NCBI RefSeq assembly: GCF_963576545.1
Contig: NC_083656.1
Span: 5,269,686 to 5,333,685 of the forward strand
Reading direction: 5' to 3'
Length of the DNA stretch: 64,000 bases
Source of the DNA: Limanda limanda
Lineage: Eukaryota; Chordata; Actinopteri; Pleuronectiformes; Pleuronectidae
A program made the translations under genes and the position numbers. The stretch's first letter is position 1. Each line of letters starts with the position of its first letter. The notes below the pieces were generated by a model. That model did no database searches. It saw only the letters and a list, made by a program, of their open reading frames with translations, and was not told the origin of the DNA. Below, piece by piece: positions 13,358-25,365 of the stretch.

Positions 13358-13950
13358 CAAAATCAAGAGGAGAAAAAGCAGGAAGAAGAGGAACGTCTGC
13401 AGCGGAGCAAGGGGAGGATGAGTGCGGAGGTGCAGATGCTCTCCTCCTCGCTCGTGCCTCCTGTTTCCTTTGCCGAGGAAATCTCCACAGGTTTCAGTGA
13501 TGCTGCTGATGCTGCCGGCTCAGCTCAGTCGCAGTAAGTGAAACGGAGCCAGGCTGATATGGTAGTGCCGGGAGGAGCGAGAGAGGAGGAGGAGGAGGAG
13601 GATAGAAAACGGAGGGAGGGAGGCGAAGGGAAGGAGGAAGGAAGAACGCAGCAGTCACTGTGTCACTGGGGGAGAGCGGGGGGGGACACAGAGGTGACAC
13701 TGGCGGCACGCACCGGGGGGGCTGAGCGGCGACCGAAGCTGTATGAAATTAATAAAAAAAATATGAAAATGAACTACAAGGCAGATCGGAGCGAGTGGCC
13801 GGTCGAGCTCTGCGTGACTGCACCAGCGCCGAGCGTGTTATGTATAGATGTGAGAGGCGCTCGCTCGCCCGCTCGCTCCACGGGAACAGGAGCCCAGGTC
13901 TCTCCAACAGATGAATGGTGCAGTGCTGCTGTTGTCATGGCAACCGCGGA
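13358..13950 (-). promoter_or_regulatory. Candidate intragenic promoter and 5'UTR for the alternative tanc2 first exon
   Basis: The stretch is purine-rich on plus and so pyrimidine-rich on minus, with CpG-dense patches at about 13660-13740 and 13790-13900 and another just downstream at 13060-13180. It contains no minus-strand ATG until 13937, and an RFX X-box-like palindrome, GTTGTCATGGCAAC, at 13931-13944. A 241-residue plus-strand reading frame from 13538 to 14263 is made of Glu/Lys/Gly-rich low-complexity sequence and I do not regard it as a gene. Promoter activity is inferred from composition and from the exon next to it; no clear TATA box or initiator was identified. Confidence 0.3.
13931..13944. 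promoter_or_regulatory. X-box-like RFX site
   Basis: GTTGTCATGGCAAC differs from the palindromic RFX X-box GTTGCCATGGCAAC at one base. It lies in a CpG-rich patch upstream of the candidate alternative first exon. Confidence 0.35.
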
Positions 13951-15840
13951 GCAAAAAAAAAAAAAAAAGGAGGGGGAGGAGAAGGGTGGGTATTGGGGGA
14001 GGAAGGAGAATGGCATGGACAAAAAAAAAAAAGAAAAAGAACGGAGTGAGGGAGGAACGGGAGTTTTTTTGCCGTTTGTGGACGAAGAAGCGTTAGGGAG
14101 ACATCGGACCCCCGGTTTGGGGGGGTGGGGTGGGTGGGGGTGTTATTTGACAGGAACAAGAGTTTCAATAAGAGCTACTCCATCTTCCTCTGGGGCTCGG
14201 GCATCCCCGTCTGTCCTTGTTTTACCCTTGAAACTGTGTTTGCACAGCTGCGGCCATGTTTAAGGCTGTTTAAGGGTCTCGGGCCCTCGAAGGGACCGGG
14301 GGTTATTGGGGAGCGTCTCTGTTTTTGTCTCGGTTCATATCCGATACTTTGTAAGCCGGCTGTTTTCGGAGTATTTCTCTTTTATTAATCTCCTCTCCGG
14401 TCACACTTATTTCCCCCGGGGCGACATCGCCAACCCCGGGAAATGTTGCCAACGAGCTTTAAAGACGGTGACGGGTCAAAGTGTTTAAAGTGTCACGTCT
14501 CCTCTTCACCAAATCCTCCTCTCACCAAACTGCTATCAAACGTCTCATTCTTCTGTTGAACTTGACATTTACATGAGAGGAATGATACGAGCGGAGTGTG
14601 TTGTTTGTGTGTGTCGCACGTTGTCAACAAAAGGCAACGGGATCCAGTGGAATTACAAGTGGGGGTGGGTGATCACATGCTCGGCTTTAACTGTAACACT
14701 ATTATCACTGAAATAAGCACAGATACACTCGCTCAGGGAAGGTTGCATAAGTGTGTGTGAGAGAGAGAGAGAGGCAGAGAAGAAACAAGACTTTTGTCGG
14801 TTGCTGGTATTTGTAAATAAAAAGACCTTTATTGAATGAAAGCAGTTAGATGTTATATCATCTTTATTCCCCTTGTAACATAACTTGTGTTTTTCCTCAT
14901 AAGCAACAATCAGTAGTTTGATTTATGTAAGAAACTGTTTAATGCTGAAAAGTTTAATTAGTGGTTTTGTGTAATTCAACATTAATCCCTTTGGGTTTTA
15001 TACCTTAAAACAATTTTACTCTCTAATGATCATTGATCTTTGTCCTGAAATCAATTGTCATGATTATTCTTTTAACAGCAGTGTTTTTCACAACATCTTT
15101 AATCAATAAACCTGCTCTAAGATAAATTCCTTTATGCCTCCCAGACTTGAACTCTAGATATTTCTTTCTAAATTCATGTGTAAACTGAACGATGAAGTTA
15201 CAGCATAAACAAAACCCTCTGATGAACTCATCATTTCAAATGAAGCGCTGCATATTTGATTTTCTGTGTCAACACATCGACGAGATTTCATCAAACCGAC
15301 GTCCTTCCCTTTCTCTGATATTGGCAGTGAAAGTTTTCTGTTTGTTTGCATCAGTCTTTCCATCTTTCGAGCTGTTGACCTGTTCCTTCTTTTCATATTC
15401 TGCACTTGAAAATACTCCAACAAATGTCAGATACAGGAATGTTTTCATTCGCTCCGGTGACTTTACATCGACGTGCTGTTACATACAAGCGGCAAAAGGC
15501 CTGATGTTTACATCTAATAGAGAATAATGGTGATTCGCCATGATATCTCATCACTGAAACATCCAGACTACTTGGCCGAGGACTAAACTATGACAGGAAT
15601 GTCTGTCACCACTTAATCCAAATGGTTCTTTAGTGCTCCTCCTGAGGGCATCGCACTTCCATTTCAATTACACCTTCCTGCACTTAACCGTCACTCTTTG
15701 TATTTCACCTGTGACAGTGGAGCTGAAAATGTCACATTTCCTTTCAGCAGAACAAATGATTTCGGAGGGTCCGCGGCGGCCGGGACGGCTGAAGCAAGAA
15801 ATAATGACAATAATTGAAGAGCGGTTTCTCTCTGGGCGCT

Positions 15841-15985
15841 ACGCTGGGTAAGGAGGCGTGGAGATTGAGATGTCCCAAATGTCAGTGTTCATCTGGAATA
15901 TTCACAGAGGATACAGATGCCATATCAACGCGGCGCTGGGTAAGGAGGCGTGGAGAGAGGGAGATTGAGATGTCCCGAATGTCAG
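15841..15985. repeat. Local direct duplication, about 95-bp period
   Basis: The segment GCTGGGTAAGGAGGCGTGGAGA, then GATTGAGATGTCCC and AATGTCAG, occurs at 15841-15885 and again at 15933-15985; the second copy has an 8-bp insert (GAGAGAGG-type). Confidence 0.85.
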
Positions 15986-16409
15986 ACTTCCTTTCCAGGA
16001 AGCAGCGAGCGGACAGGATATCGAAAATGCATGTAGGAGTGGAGGTGGTACAAAAAACAAAAAAAAAGTGATGGATTTATACACATTAATGTTTACTGAT
16101 GGGTTCATGTTGTTTCCTGACAACTTTACGTGTATTATCATTTAATGCTACTTTTACGAATAAATTACTTTTTACTCATTACACTGTTGTAGTTACTTGT
16201 TACTTTGGAGGTTAAGATTAAATACAAATGAATGCATTGCTTTACATTTTGCTATCCAGCAGAATTTAAATATACTAGGCAACATAAAAATGCTAAGTAC
16301 ATGGTGATACTATTGGTTTATGCACTTAATATCTGGCAATACAATGCAATATAATATGATGCAAGGGGAACTAAGAAGGAGCTTTCTGAATGCTCTAGTT
16401 TAGGTGAAG

Positions 16410-16640
16410 ATTGGGGCTAAAACTCATCAATTAACATATTTTCTCATTAAACAATTAATCATTTAGTTGAAATTATCTTCAACATTTCCTGAAGCTCATC
16501 ACGATGTCTTCAAATGTCTAGTTTTGCCCGAACAGTTCTAACTCCAAGATAATTAATTTAATATCAAGTTTAGATGATGAAAAGCAGCAAAATTCTCACA
16601 TCTGAGAGGTCGGAAACCTGAGATGAGTTACTTGGTCGAT
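16410..16640 (+). repeat. Degenerate teleost interspersed repeat (AATTAATC-containing)
   Basis: Blocks TCATTAAACAATTAATC, GTTGAAATTATCTTCA, CTCATCACGATGTCTTCAAA, GTCTAGTTTTG and AAAGCAGCAAAATTCTCACA follow the order of a common fish repeat. Diverged and without clear ends. Confidence 0.45.
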
Positions 16641-17119
16641 CTCATATCTAAATACAGATAATCAGATAATAATAGCAGGGCTGTCGGACAGATATCCTGA
16701 TTATAATCCACTGTATCTGGACGTGGCTCAACTGGTGATCCCTCACGTCTCCATTCAGAAACACTTATCTTCCCTAAATGAGAAATAGACTCCAGAATAA
16801 AAAACGTTCCCAGAAAAATGCAGCATCCGTCACAAGCGGCTACTCCACCAGAGCTCGTGTGTTTTATTCCACGCGGGTCCTTTAAGACCACCCACACGCT
16901 GAGGCTGTGAATCATGACGCAGCAGTTCTGCACGCGGCGCCTGGTTCCTCCCGACCGGCCTCACTGCTGCGGAGCACTTTCATACCTTATCAAGTCCAAT
17001 TAGAAGTTAGCTTACTGTAGTGTATCACCACTCCATTCATATACTGCTCTCACTGTAAGCACCGCGGAGACAATGGATTTCAGATATACTCATATTACTG
17101 TAATAATTGCAGCAGGAGA

Positions 17120-17470
17120 AGGAGGGGAAGGGGGGGGGGGGGTGAGGTGCTATAATTAAATCACATCAAGCCTTTGTTTTTCTCAGATTTTAAGGCCAAG
17201 TGCAATCTTCTACCTTGGCGTTGCACTCCGCGGGGGAGGCGGTAAGTGTATTGATTGCTGCCATTAATGAAGAGAGGGCAGTGGAATCTGGAGAGAGTTG
17301 TTGAAATAATTCCTTTTCAATGTTTCAGGTGGAGCGGGTCCAATCAATCGAGTGGAGGGGGGGCTGGACGGCGTGGTTGAGCCCCACCACTTGAGAGGGG
17401 GGGGCGTGTGTTAAGAAACAAATAAGCAATCAGGTGATTACCCCTCATAACAATCAGCCGCTGAGGTATC
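17120..17470. promoter_or_regulatory. Candidate conserved noncoding element
   Basis: Non-repetitive stretch with TATAATTAAATC, GTATTGATTGCTGCC, GCCATTAATGAAG, AATAAGCAATCAGGTGATTA and repeated CAATCA motifs. Composition and motif density suggest an enhancer; low confidence without an alignment. Confidence 0.25.
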
Positions 17471-19606
17471 ACCGCGAGACCGAGCAATTGTTGGGTCTCA
17501 GGGTCTCAGGGGGCGACGCTGAATAAAGACCAGGAAGTAGACCAGGTAAACACGGGGGGGGCACTTTACTGTACTTGGAAGGTACTTTACTTGGGTATTT
17601 CCATCCAATACCACTGCTGCCCCATCACAAATCACAGAGGGATATTTTACTATTCACGCCACTGCATTTCTGCAACAGCTGTACCTGGATTTTCAATAAA
17701 AAATTCATCATTACTGAATAAATTAGTTATTTCTTATTATACAGGGACATTTGTGGATAGTAGAGATGTTCTTACACCAATACCAACATCGAAAATACCT
17801 CCAATACGGCAGAAATCCAGCTCTACCTAAAGTAAATAATAGTTGTTAGTTTCACCCAGAAATAATTTCTTCCTTGTGCGTAATTTCTGGAAGTGTGACG
17901 TGAGCCGGAGCGAGATAAAAGATTGACGTGTTCCGCTCTGCTTGACACTTAAAGGTTGTTTATTTTTATCAACTGTGGAACTATTGAAAGGAAGTCACTT
18001 TTGTGTTTTTATAGATTCATTTATTTGTGTGTTTTTTTCAGTCATGACTCTGAAAGCAGATAAGAAGTTACTTTCATTGTCTGTCTGTATTTTTCACATT
18101 TTCTGTTCTTTTTAGTTATTCTTGTCATGTATTGTTTAGTGTCTTTGCTTCTGAATACATTATAATGTTTAGTTTAACTCTAACCTACAACCTGATTATA
18201 ATGAGTTACTTTGACATATTCCTGTGTTTATAAAAGAGTATTGTCAGGAGTCTGTGCCTCTTAAGAGATTTTAAAGATTTGTGTTTATATACATATTGTT
18301 TTATAAAGTGACCTTGAAGTGAAAAATGTATTATTATTATTATCAGAACAAATGTCTCCATGTTCTAAGACAGTTAGTTGTGTTTAATTACTGCAGTTGT
18401 GTTGGTCACTGATTTGCCGAGAAAGTTCCAGGAAGAAACGAGTACATTTTTAATGACTCACTATACGAGACGATCTAGGTAACATTAACAATTCATTGGA
18501 TTTCATTAATAATAATTGCAGCAGTTAAACAGTCTGTACATTTTTCTCATAATTACCATCAAATTAAAACAGATTCTTTCCAGGAGGATGAAACTACAGT
18601 TGCATGTGATTCACTCTCTGGTAATTTAGCAGAGCAATGGAGTAAAATGTTCAAACTTTTATTTTTGATAATTAAATGATAGTTTGTCAATTATACTTTT
18701 ACTTTGTTGGTGTTGCTGCTGTTACTTACATAAATACAATGTTTCTAAGGACAGAGAGGAAAGCCCTGAATCAGGACTTGGTCTAAAATATGTCTTATAA
18801 AATGAACATTTTCATAATCAGACATTAGATGTTAAGGTGGCCAGTTCTTAAAGACACTTTACAAGTAGCAGCAGTGTTAAAAAACTTCAGTCAGACACAG
18901 ACACGCTTCCTTGACCCGGTGGTCTGACCTTTCTGAAAGGAAGGAGGATTAAATTAAGTATTAAAACATTATTGTTACTTCAGTGAATTGGAGGTGATAG
19001 AGTTTTTCTTTTTTCCTTATTTAGTATAAGAATCCAAGTTACACTTGAGTTGACATAATATTAGACATGTAACTTTGTCTATAGCTAAATATTTTTAAGT
19101 TATTTAAGTTTGAAGCACGTCTTCTTTGAGAATAAAGATTGAATGTACGTATTGTTTGTTATGTGAAAAGACTATGAGCCAATAAAATGCAAGATTTCTT
19201 CTTCTCACTTTTCTTAGAGTCTTCTTTCTTTTTGGGATAAACGCAATAGAAAAGTGCTTTTATATTCAATAACGTCCAAAGAAAATCCGGTGTGACCATC
19301 CGAGTGTTCTGTGACAGTGCAGTGCAGTACGGGTTCTGCCTGTTCCAAACAACTAGAGGGCGATTACATCAGAAACTCACTGATTCTCCAGAAAGGTCAG
19401 TTTTCGTACCATCAGAGCCGAGAGGTGGAGTAACTCACCGGCTCCACTCTGCCAGACGGGAGGGAAACGAGAGGGTGTGGTTGGCGGAGGCCACCGGGGG
19501 AAGATGAGTGCCTTCAGACCTGCTGCTGTTTCCTCTCTAATGCACTTCTCCGTCACCTCTCTTTCTCCCACCTCTGCCATCTCTCTGGCACGGGAGCAGA
19601 TCAGGA

Positions 19607-19799
<193 letters not shown>

Positions 19800-20629
19800 G
19801 AGCTCGGTAGTGTCAAGCTGTGCAGGAAGTGGTGCTGAGTTGAATTAATTAAAGGGTGAGAAAGCCGGGGTGGATGAGGCCTAACAATCTGGTGCTCGAT
19901 GCCACTTGAGAGCAGACGCAGGTCTTTGAGGGACTTGAAGGAGAAGGCACCTCCAGGCACCTCCAGGGCTTTTGTGCACGTTGCAGTGAGCTGTTTAGCC
20001 GCCATGAGCCGAGTGAAGTCACATCGACAAGTGATCTAAAGATTATCCTTGTTTATGGAGCTTCTCACAAACAGCCTGGTCAGAAGCAATATCCCCTCTT
20101 TAGATAGAGAGTCCCGCGGTGCTTCATGTGTCACACGAGCCGGACACAGGGACACAAATCTGGAAGGATTAACACGCCGAGCGACTAATCCTGCCACAAT
20201 TAAATCCGTCACTGTCGAGATCACAGACACGCACGGACTCTTAAGATGACAAGTTTAAGTGGACGAATTATCCAAAAGGTAAAACAAATCAGACAAGGCA
20301 GAAAAAAGCAGGAAAACACACACAGTCGAGAAAAGACAATTCCACGTTCCCACGTAGAAATCTATAAATACAACGCAGCCCTCGGAGCCAGCATCACCTG
20401 ACTGGTACCACACATCGAGCCAAGTGACGACACGTGGCGCCGGTACCGCAACGACACGTCTCCCTGTGTGAGGCGTGGAACAAGAACAGCACCAGAGAGG
20501 AAGCATTGATCGAGCCGTTCTGAAAACAACTGAGACAGACCAAGATAAAAATATATTCACTTTCATTCACACAGAGAGAAAAGTGCAGCCATCGAATCAG
20601 GCTGAATCTGGGGAGCAGAGGAAAAAGCC

Positions 20630-20762
20630 AGAAGGCCGGTGGTTCGATCCCCAGCACCTCCAGTCTGCGTTGTGAAGTGTCCTCGGCATCTGTGAATGCG
20701 ACTTGTACTGTAAAGAGCTTTGAGTGAGTTGTGCTAAATAAGAACAGTTCATCTACCATCTA
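20630..20762 (+). mobile_element. 5'-truncated tRNA-derived SINE
   Basis: Starts inside the tRNA-like head with a box B (GGTTCGATCCC at 20641-20651), then CCAGTCTGCG, AAGTGTCCT, TGTGAATG, GTAAAGAGCTTTGAGTG and a CTACCATC end, the order found in a widespread teleost SINE. Box A is missing. Confidence 0.65.
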
Positions 20763-21280
20763 TCTGCCACTAAACTCTGTAAAACAAAGGAGTAAAAGCT
20801 CAGAGAATCAGAGAGAAAATATGGAGATTTGGCCCCGACTGTGTCTCAGATCTCATTTCCAGCTCTCTCCACCAGCAGCTCCATCCCGTCACACACACGG
20901 AGCCCTCCACAGTGACGCGGCTCGCCCACTTACCGAGGCTGAGAGGCTGTTTTGGCGTGCTTCCTCTTTAAAACCAACAGCTTGGAAGACCCAGCGCCGG
21001 GGAAAGACCATAAATCATTCTGTGTGATGTAAAAAAAAAACCCTGGTCCCCCTGGCGTCATCAGAACCAGTTAACGATCTGAGGTATCTGAGAGGCTGGT
21101 GCACCCTAGTGGTGGCTGCTGAATCCAGCTCGAGAAGTCCTTCACACCCACTCTCCCTTCACTGTGGAGGCTGGGCTCACATTACAGGCGAAGCTGCAGC
21201 GGCAATGCTTCATTTCTCATTTTGAAAATCCGGTGCGGCAGCGAGCCTCAGACCACAGCTTCCACCGCAGCACCAGAACA

Positions 21281-21282
<2 letters not shown>

Positions 21283-21312
<30 letters not shown>
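21283..21312. repeat. (CA)n microsatellite
   Basis: About 15 perfect CA units. Confidence 0.97.
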
Positions 21313-21314
<2 letters not shown>

Positions 21315-21689
21315 ACTCATAATCCAGTTAATGGGGAGACAGAGGGGGATTTCCTCTGTTCTGGAGATGAGTGTGGAAGGAAACGATTAGCGGTGGGAGA
21401 TAGAGTGCAATAAAAGGAAGCGGCTCACAGTCCGTCAGCTGTTCTGGGCACTGTCAATTAAGCAGGACTTTAGTGTTTACAAGAATTGGAAATTACAGTG
21501 TTTGCCACACGCCCGGCTTCATGCTTCCTCTGCGGTAAGTGATTACTGCCCATCAGCGAATCAAACCACTCCTCTTCACTTTGACTCACAGAAGCTGCTT
21601 TAATTTTGTGACTCTCTGATTGGATACAGGGGCACGGTGAAGGGTTAAACGGGGGGGGGGGCTGTCTTGGTACAATGAGTCCATATGGG

Positions 21690-21891
21690 AGGACAAGATA
21701 TGTCTTCATATATCATCAGTACTATTACCATCATCTTGCCACTGCACCTTATCTACCTATTTATCTTGTGTTTCTGTTTTTATTCTTTCTACCTCAATAT
21801 TTTTTATTTTATTCTATTGTATTGTATTTTATTGTATCAAATATACCGGCTGCTATGACGACTTAATTTCCCTTCGGGGATGAATAAAGTA
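21690..21891 (+). mobile_element. LINE 3' end
   Basis: AATTTCCCTTCGGGGATGAATAAAGTA followed directly by ATCT repeats is the 3' end of a fish non-LTR retrotransposon. Only the 3' untranslated end is present; the 5' limit is approximate and no ORF is seen. Confidence 0.6.
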
Positions 21892-22063
<172 letters not shown>

Positions 22064-22179
22064 GAACCAGATTCAGCTCACATCTCTGTTGGCTTCTTCC
22101 CAAAACAAACTATTTTTTGAAAACCTTATTTTAGAAAGTAATTTAAACCCTGTGTGAATCCCTTGTCGGGGGTCTTTAC

Positions 22180-22359
22180 CTGTGAGCTTCTTCACGGGCT
22201 GCAGCCGGACGCTGATGGTCTGGTGGGTGAGCAGCGGGGAGGAGGGCAGCGAGCGGGACACACCCTCCATGATGCGAATGTGCTGCATGCCCTCGGTCAT
22301 GGAGAGCGGCGGCACCGCGTAGTCTCCTTCGAAGGCGCAGTCGCTGTCGATGCTGCCAC
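22180..22359 (-). CDS. tanc2: tanc2 coding exon C (180 nt)
   Basis: On the minus strand, CCCTCCCGTCCTACAG is the acceptor and ACAG before GTAAAG is the donor. With the base from exon B the exon reads GGSIDSDCAFEGDYAVPPL, then SMTEGMQHIRIMEGVSRSLP and SSPLLTHQTISVRLQPVKKL plus T, leaving one base. The segments DCAFE-DYAVPPL, QHIRIMEG-SRSLPSSPLL and VRLQPVKKLT are strongly characteristic of the conserved N-terminal region shared by TANC proteins, and this version is TANC2-like. The exon is 180 nt, phase 1 at both ends. SLPSSPLL carries a proline-directed Ser site. No catalytic domain is expected here. This is the longest coding block in the window and the strongest evidence for the gene's identity. 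Confidence 0.93.
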
Positions 22360-22774
22360 CTGTAGGACGGGAGGGAACACAAAATGTAGTGTGAGGTGCT
22401 TTTATTAAAAATCTAAAAGGCATTCTTACACTGAATGAGACAGTTTTCACATGGAAAGACTTCATGGAAGGACATAAAGATAACATTCAACTTTGCTAAA
22501 GTGCTATAATACTCTCCCTTCTGCAATTGAGGATAAATAAACGAAAGGATGTTTATTTCTCTTCCTAAGAAGGATTACGAGCTGATATCTATTTCTGACA
22601 GTTAATGAGATTGGACGAAACAACAAAAAAAATATCTATTAATGCACTGCAACAAGAATCATATCCTCTCAGACACACTGACAACACTCTTTAGATTCTC
22701 AATGTCTGTGATTTGAGCTTCGACCAACAATTATTTCCACTGCAAATTAATTCGCTGATTCGATTTTGCTTCAG

Positions 22775-23089
22775 TTAAAGGTTCAGGGTGTAGGATTTAG
22801 TGACATCTAGTGGTGAAGTCGCATGTGGCAGCTGCTTAACCCTCACCTCCCCCTCCCCTTCAGTTGTCTTAAAAACTCAAACTATGTTTAGTTTGTCCAG
22901 TCTGGGCTACTGTAAAAAACATAGAAATGAGCCACTCCTGATGTAAATATAAAGAATTTAAATATAAATTGCTCATTCTAGTGTAATGGAAACAACAATT
23001 TGTACAATTTAGATGAAACACACATGTTTTTATATCAAATTTCTGCCAATAGATCCCTTTCAACTAAATGTTACACACGGGACCTTTAT
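22775..23089 (+). mobile_element. Complete TTAA-type MITE, about 315 bp
   Basis: Left end TTAAAGGTTCAGGGTGTAGG and the complement of the right end, ATAAAGGTCCCGTGTGTAAC, are matching terminal inverted repeats, with TTAA (right copy mutated to TTAT) at the edges. Internal blocks GACATCTAGTGGTGAAGT, TTTGTCCAGTCTGGGCTACTG and TTTCTGCCAATAGATCCCT match an abundant percomorph element. TTAA targets suggest piggyBac-type mobilisation (inference). Confidence 0.8.
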
Positions 23090-23899
23090 CTGATTTAACA
23101 AGCTGCAGATTCTGTTTGTCATTTTCATTGATAAACGACAAACAGGGACTTTATAATAGAACGACTGAGCATCACAGTGTTTATCTGATGGCTCCTGTTG
23201 GATTGCGGTGCTGTTCCTGTTGCAGAAACAGTTTTGAACGACAGACACGAGTATCCTCTCCCGCTCCCTGGATTCTGATCTGGCTGCAGCACCAGTATCG
23301 AGTGCAACAGGATTGGCCTGACCCAGAAGAGGGAAACAGCCCTGCAGGCAACACGTGCTGTTTACATCCACAGTTGTGAGCTCCACACTGCGTGACCTCT
23401 GAGGGACCCACGGGAACACAACACCCCACAATTTTTATGTAATTAGGGAGGATTTTTCTAAACCATCTGAAATATACTGTTTAAATAAACCAAATAAAAA
23501 GCAGCTGTGACCACGAGAGAGCATTTTAATTGTAAAATGACAATGAGCAGTAATTACAGACGGAGCACAAACAGCCACTCTCACTCACTCACCTCCTCTT
23601 CTAAAGCCACAAATCAGGACAACTAAGGATTTTGTTGTTTTTTTCGAAACTTCACACAGTGAACACAACCAGCCAGCTGTCTATAAACACAACATCCATT
23701 TTGTGAATCAGCTCCGGCCTCCCAATAGAGACGGAGCCGCGAAACCAACTGGTCAGGCAACAGTCTCACATCAGACAGTGAGACGTGAAGCCATTATCAG
23801 ACACCCGTCCGCGGCAAGTCCCACAGGAAGCCAGCGCCATGTCTGAGATGGAGATTCACAACGAGCTCAGTCACACTTGCACACAAGGAAGAAACAACA

Positions 23900-23932
23900 A
23901 ACACACACGTACACACACACACACACACACAC
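23900..23932. repeat. (CA)n microsatellite
   Basis: Slightly interrupted CA units. Confidence 0.95.
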
Positions 23933-24979
23933 TCGCACAGTCTCTCCCTCTCAGTGCTGGAGTCAGTCCACCCATTCACTGGGGAATGTCACTGCAAAAA
24001 GCAAAAACAGCAGCCAGAGCCGAGGTTTCATCCCCCGCCAGGAAATTCTCCTCATGTATGCAGAGAGCGGTGTGAATACCAAGTTCCCCCCTTTGGTATT
24101 CTGCTAGCAATTATCAGTGGTTGAGATCCAACTTCATTTGAATGCATGCCAGGATTGGATTCTGCAAATATTCTCAGTATAGTAAAGGAATTACAAGCAT
24201 CTTAAAATCAACAGGGATCCCAAAGAGCTGCATTTAGAATTTTGGAGTTAAATTTATTTTCTTAATCATCTCGAACTAAAAGGTGTGATTCAGGAGGAAG
24301 ATGGGAAAGGTGGAGAGGGAGGAGACGTCCCCCTGAGCGAACACTTGGAGAAGGAAATTATGGTCTTTACTTTAATACACGATGAGTGCCACCTTCCCTC
24401 CATGACTGGATATCAACACAAACACCTACTCGTCGAGGTGCTCGGCTCAAAACAGGAAACGAGGAGGAAAACAAAAGGTCGATATGAAATTATAATTGCC
24501 CAAAACATTCCCTGCCATGCGCTGACATCCCCCCGCTGTTGATAAACATCCACCGCTGTGCTGGAGGCAGCCGATTTCACCCCTGGAAGAAACTCCAGAT
24601 TTACAGACAGAATTACAAGACTGTAAAATTCATACACTGTAAATATGACTTTCAATTCCAGTAGTCGTAAACTTTTTCGCTGGGAAGTCGAGTAAATTAC
24701 AGCTCGGGAACTGAGGCCTCCGCGGGTTTCCTTCACGGGAAAACATTAAAGGAGAGGAAATGGATTCTGGAAAGAGGCCGAAGGGAGAGAAGTGTGGAAA
24801 TCAGGAGGAAAATGTTGGAAAAGTTATTGTTCTCAATTATTTTTCTTCTGATTCCCTCACATACACACAATCACAGCCGAGTCTGGCTCAGTGCACTTCC
24901 AAATAAGACAAACCACTGCTGGGATGCTCAGACATTTCAGGCACAACTCATGAATCTGTGATATTTACAGCTTCACTAC

Positions 24980-25272
24980 TTTGCACTACTGCACAAATTG
25001 AACATTCATCTGTAAAGATATATATTTAGATGCATATATTTTATTTTCTATTTTAAATTTTGATATTCTATTTCATTGTTATTCTATTTTATTCTTTTTT
25101 ATTCTATTTTATACTATTTCTATTTTTATTTTTTTTTTATTTTTTTGGGGTTGAAATTACTGAGCATTGCTTAAAGAGAGTGTGTGACCCAAGCATTTCA
25201 TTGACAGTGACTACTTCATGTTATCTCTGTTCATTTGACAATAAAAATCTTGAATCTTGAATCTTGAATCTT
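24980..25272 (+). mobile_element. LINE 3' tail, copy 1 (TTGAATC tail)
   Basis: TTTGCACTACTGCACAAATTG, a T-rich block of TTCTATTTTATT units, TTGACAGTGACT, and CATTTGACAATAAAAATCTTG followed by TTGAATC repeats. Nearly identical to the copy at 36.5 kb. The end lies about 36 bp inside the intron from the exon B donor. Confidence 0.75.
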
Positions 25273-25308
25273 CTCTGTTTTCAGACACAATAAATGTTGT
25301 GAGCTTAC

Positions 25309-25365
25309 CTTGGCCGACGTGGCACAGGTGAGGGTCTAGACCGGGCGAGTCCTCGCTGCCACCAT
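25309..25365 (-). CDS. tanc2: tanc2 coding exon B (57 nt cassette)
   Basis: On the minus strand a CT-rich tract ending CTGCAG precedes ATGGTGGCAGCGAGG, and the exon ends GGCCAAG before GTAAGC. With the base carried from exon A it reads DGGSEDSPGLDPHLCHVGQ and leaves one base, so it is phase 1 on both sides. It is 57 nt (19 codons), so it could be skipped without a frameshift. The DGGSE start following SRSS fits the TANC2 N-terminus. The open frame continues upstream past the acceptor for about 80 codons, but that is intron read-through rich in GC and not part of the exon. The exon is acidic and Pro/Gly rich, predicted disordered, with one S-P site. Function of this piece alone is unknown. Confidence 0.85.

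Larger units (their letters stand above)
22360..25308 (-). other. tanc2: tanc2 intron between exons B and C (2.9 kb)
   Basis: It carries a full-length TTAA-type MITE (22775-23089), a CA repeat at about 23900, and a LINE 3' tail with TTGAATC repeats that ends within 40 bp of the exon B donor. The rest is unremarkable AT-rich sequence. Confidence 0.75.

Noticed and set aside
13538..14263. 241-residue plus-strand reading frame
   Set aside because: Made of Glu, Lys, Gly-rich low-complexity codons from GA and poly-A runs, with no recognisable domain; it overlaps the candidate minus-strand 5'UTR.
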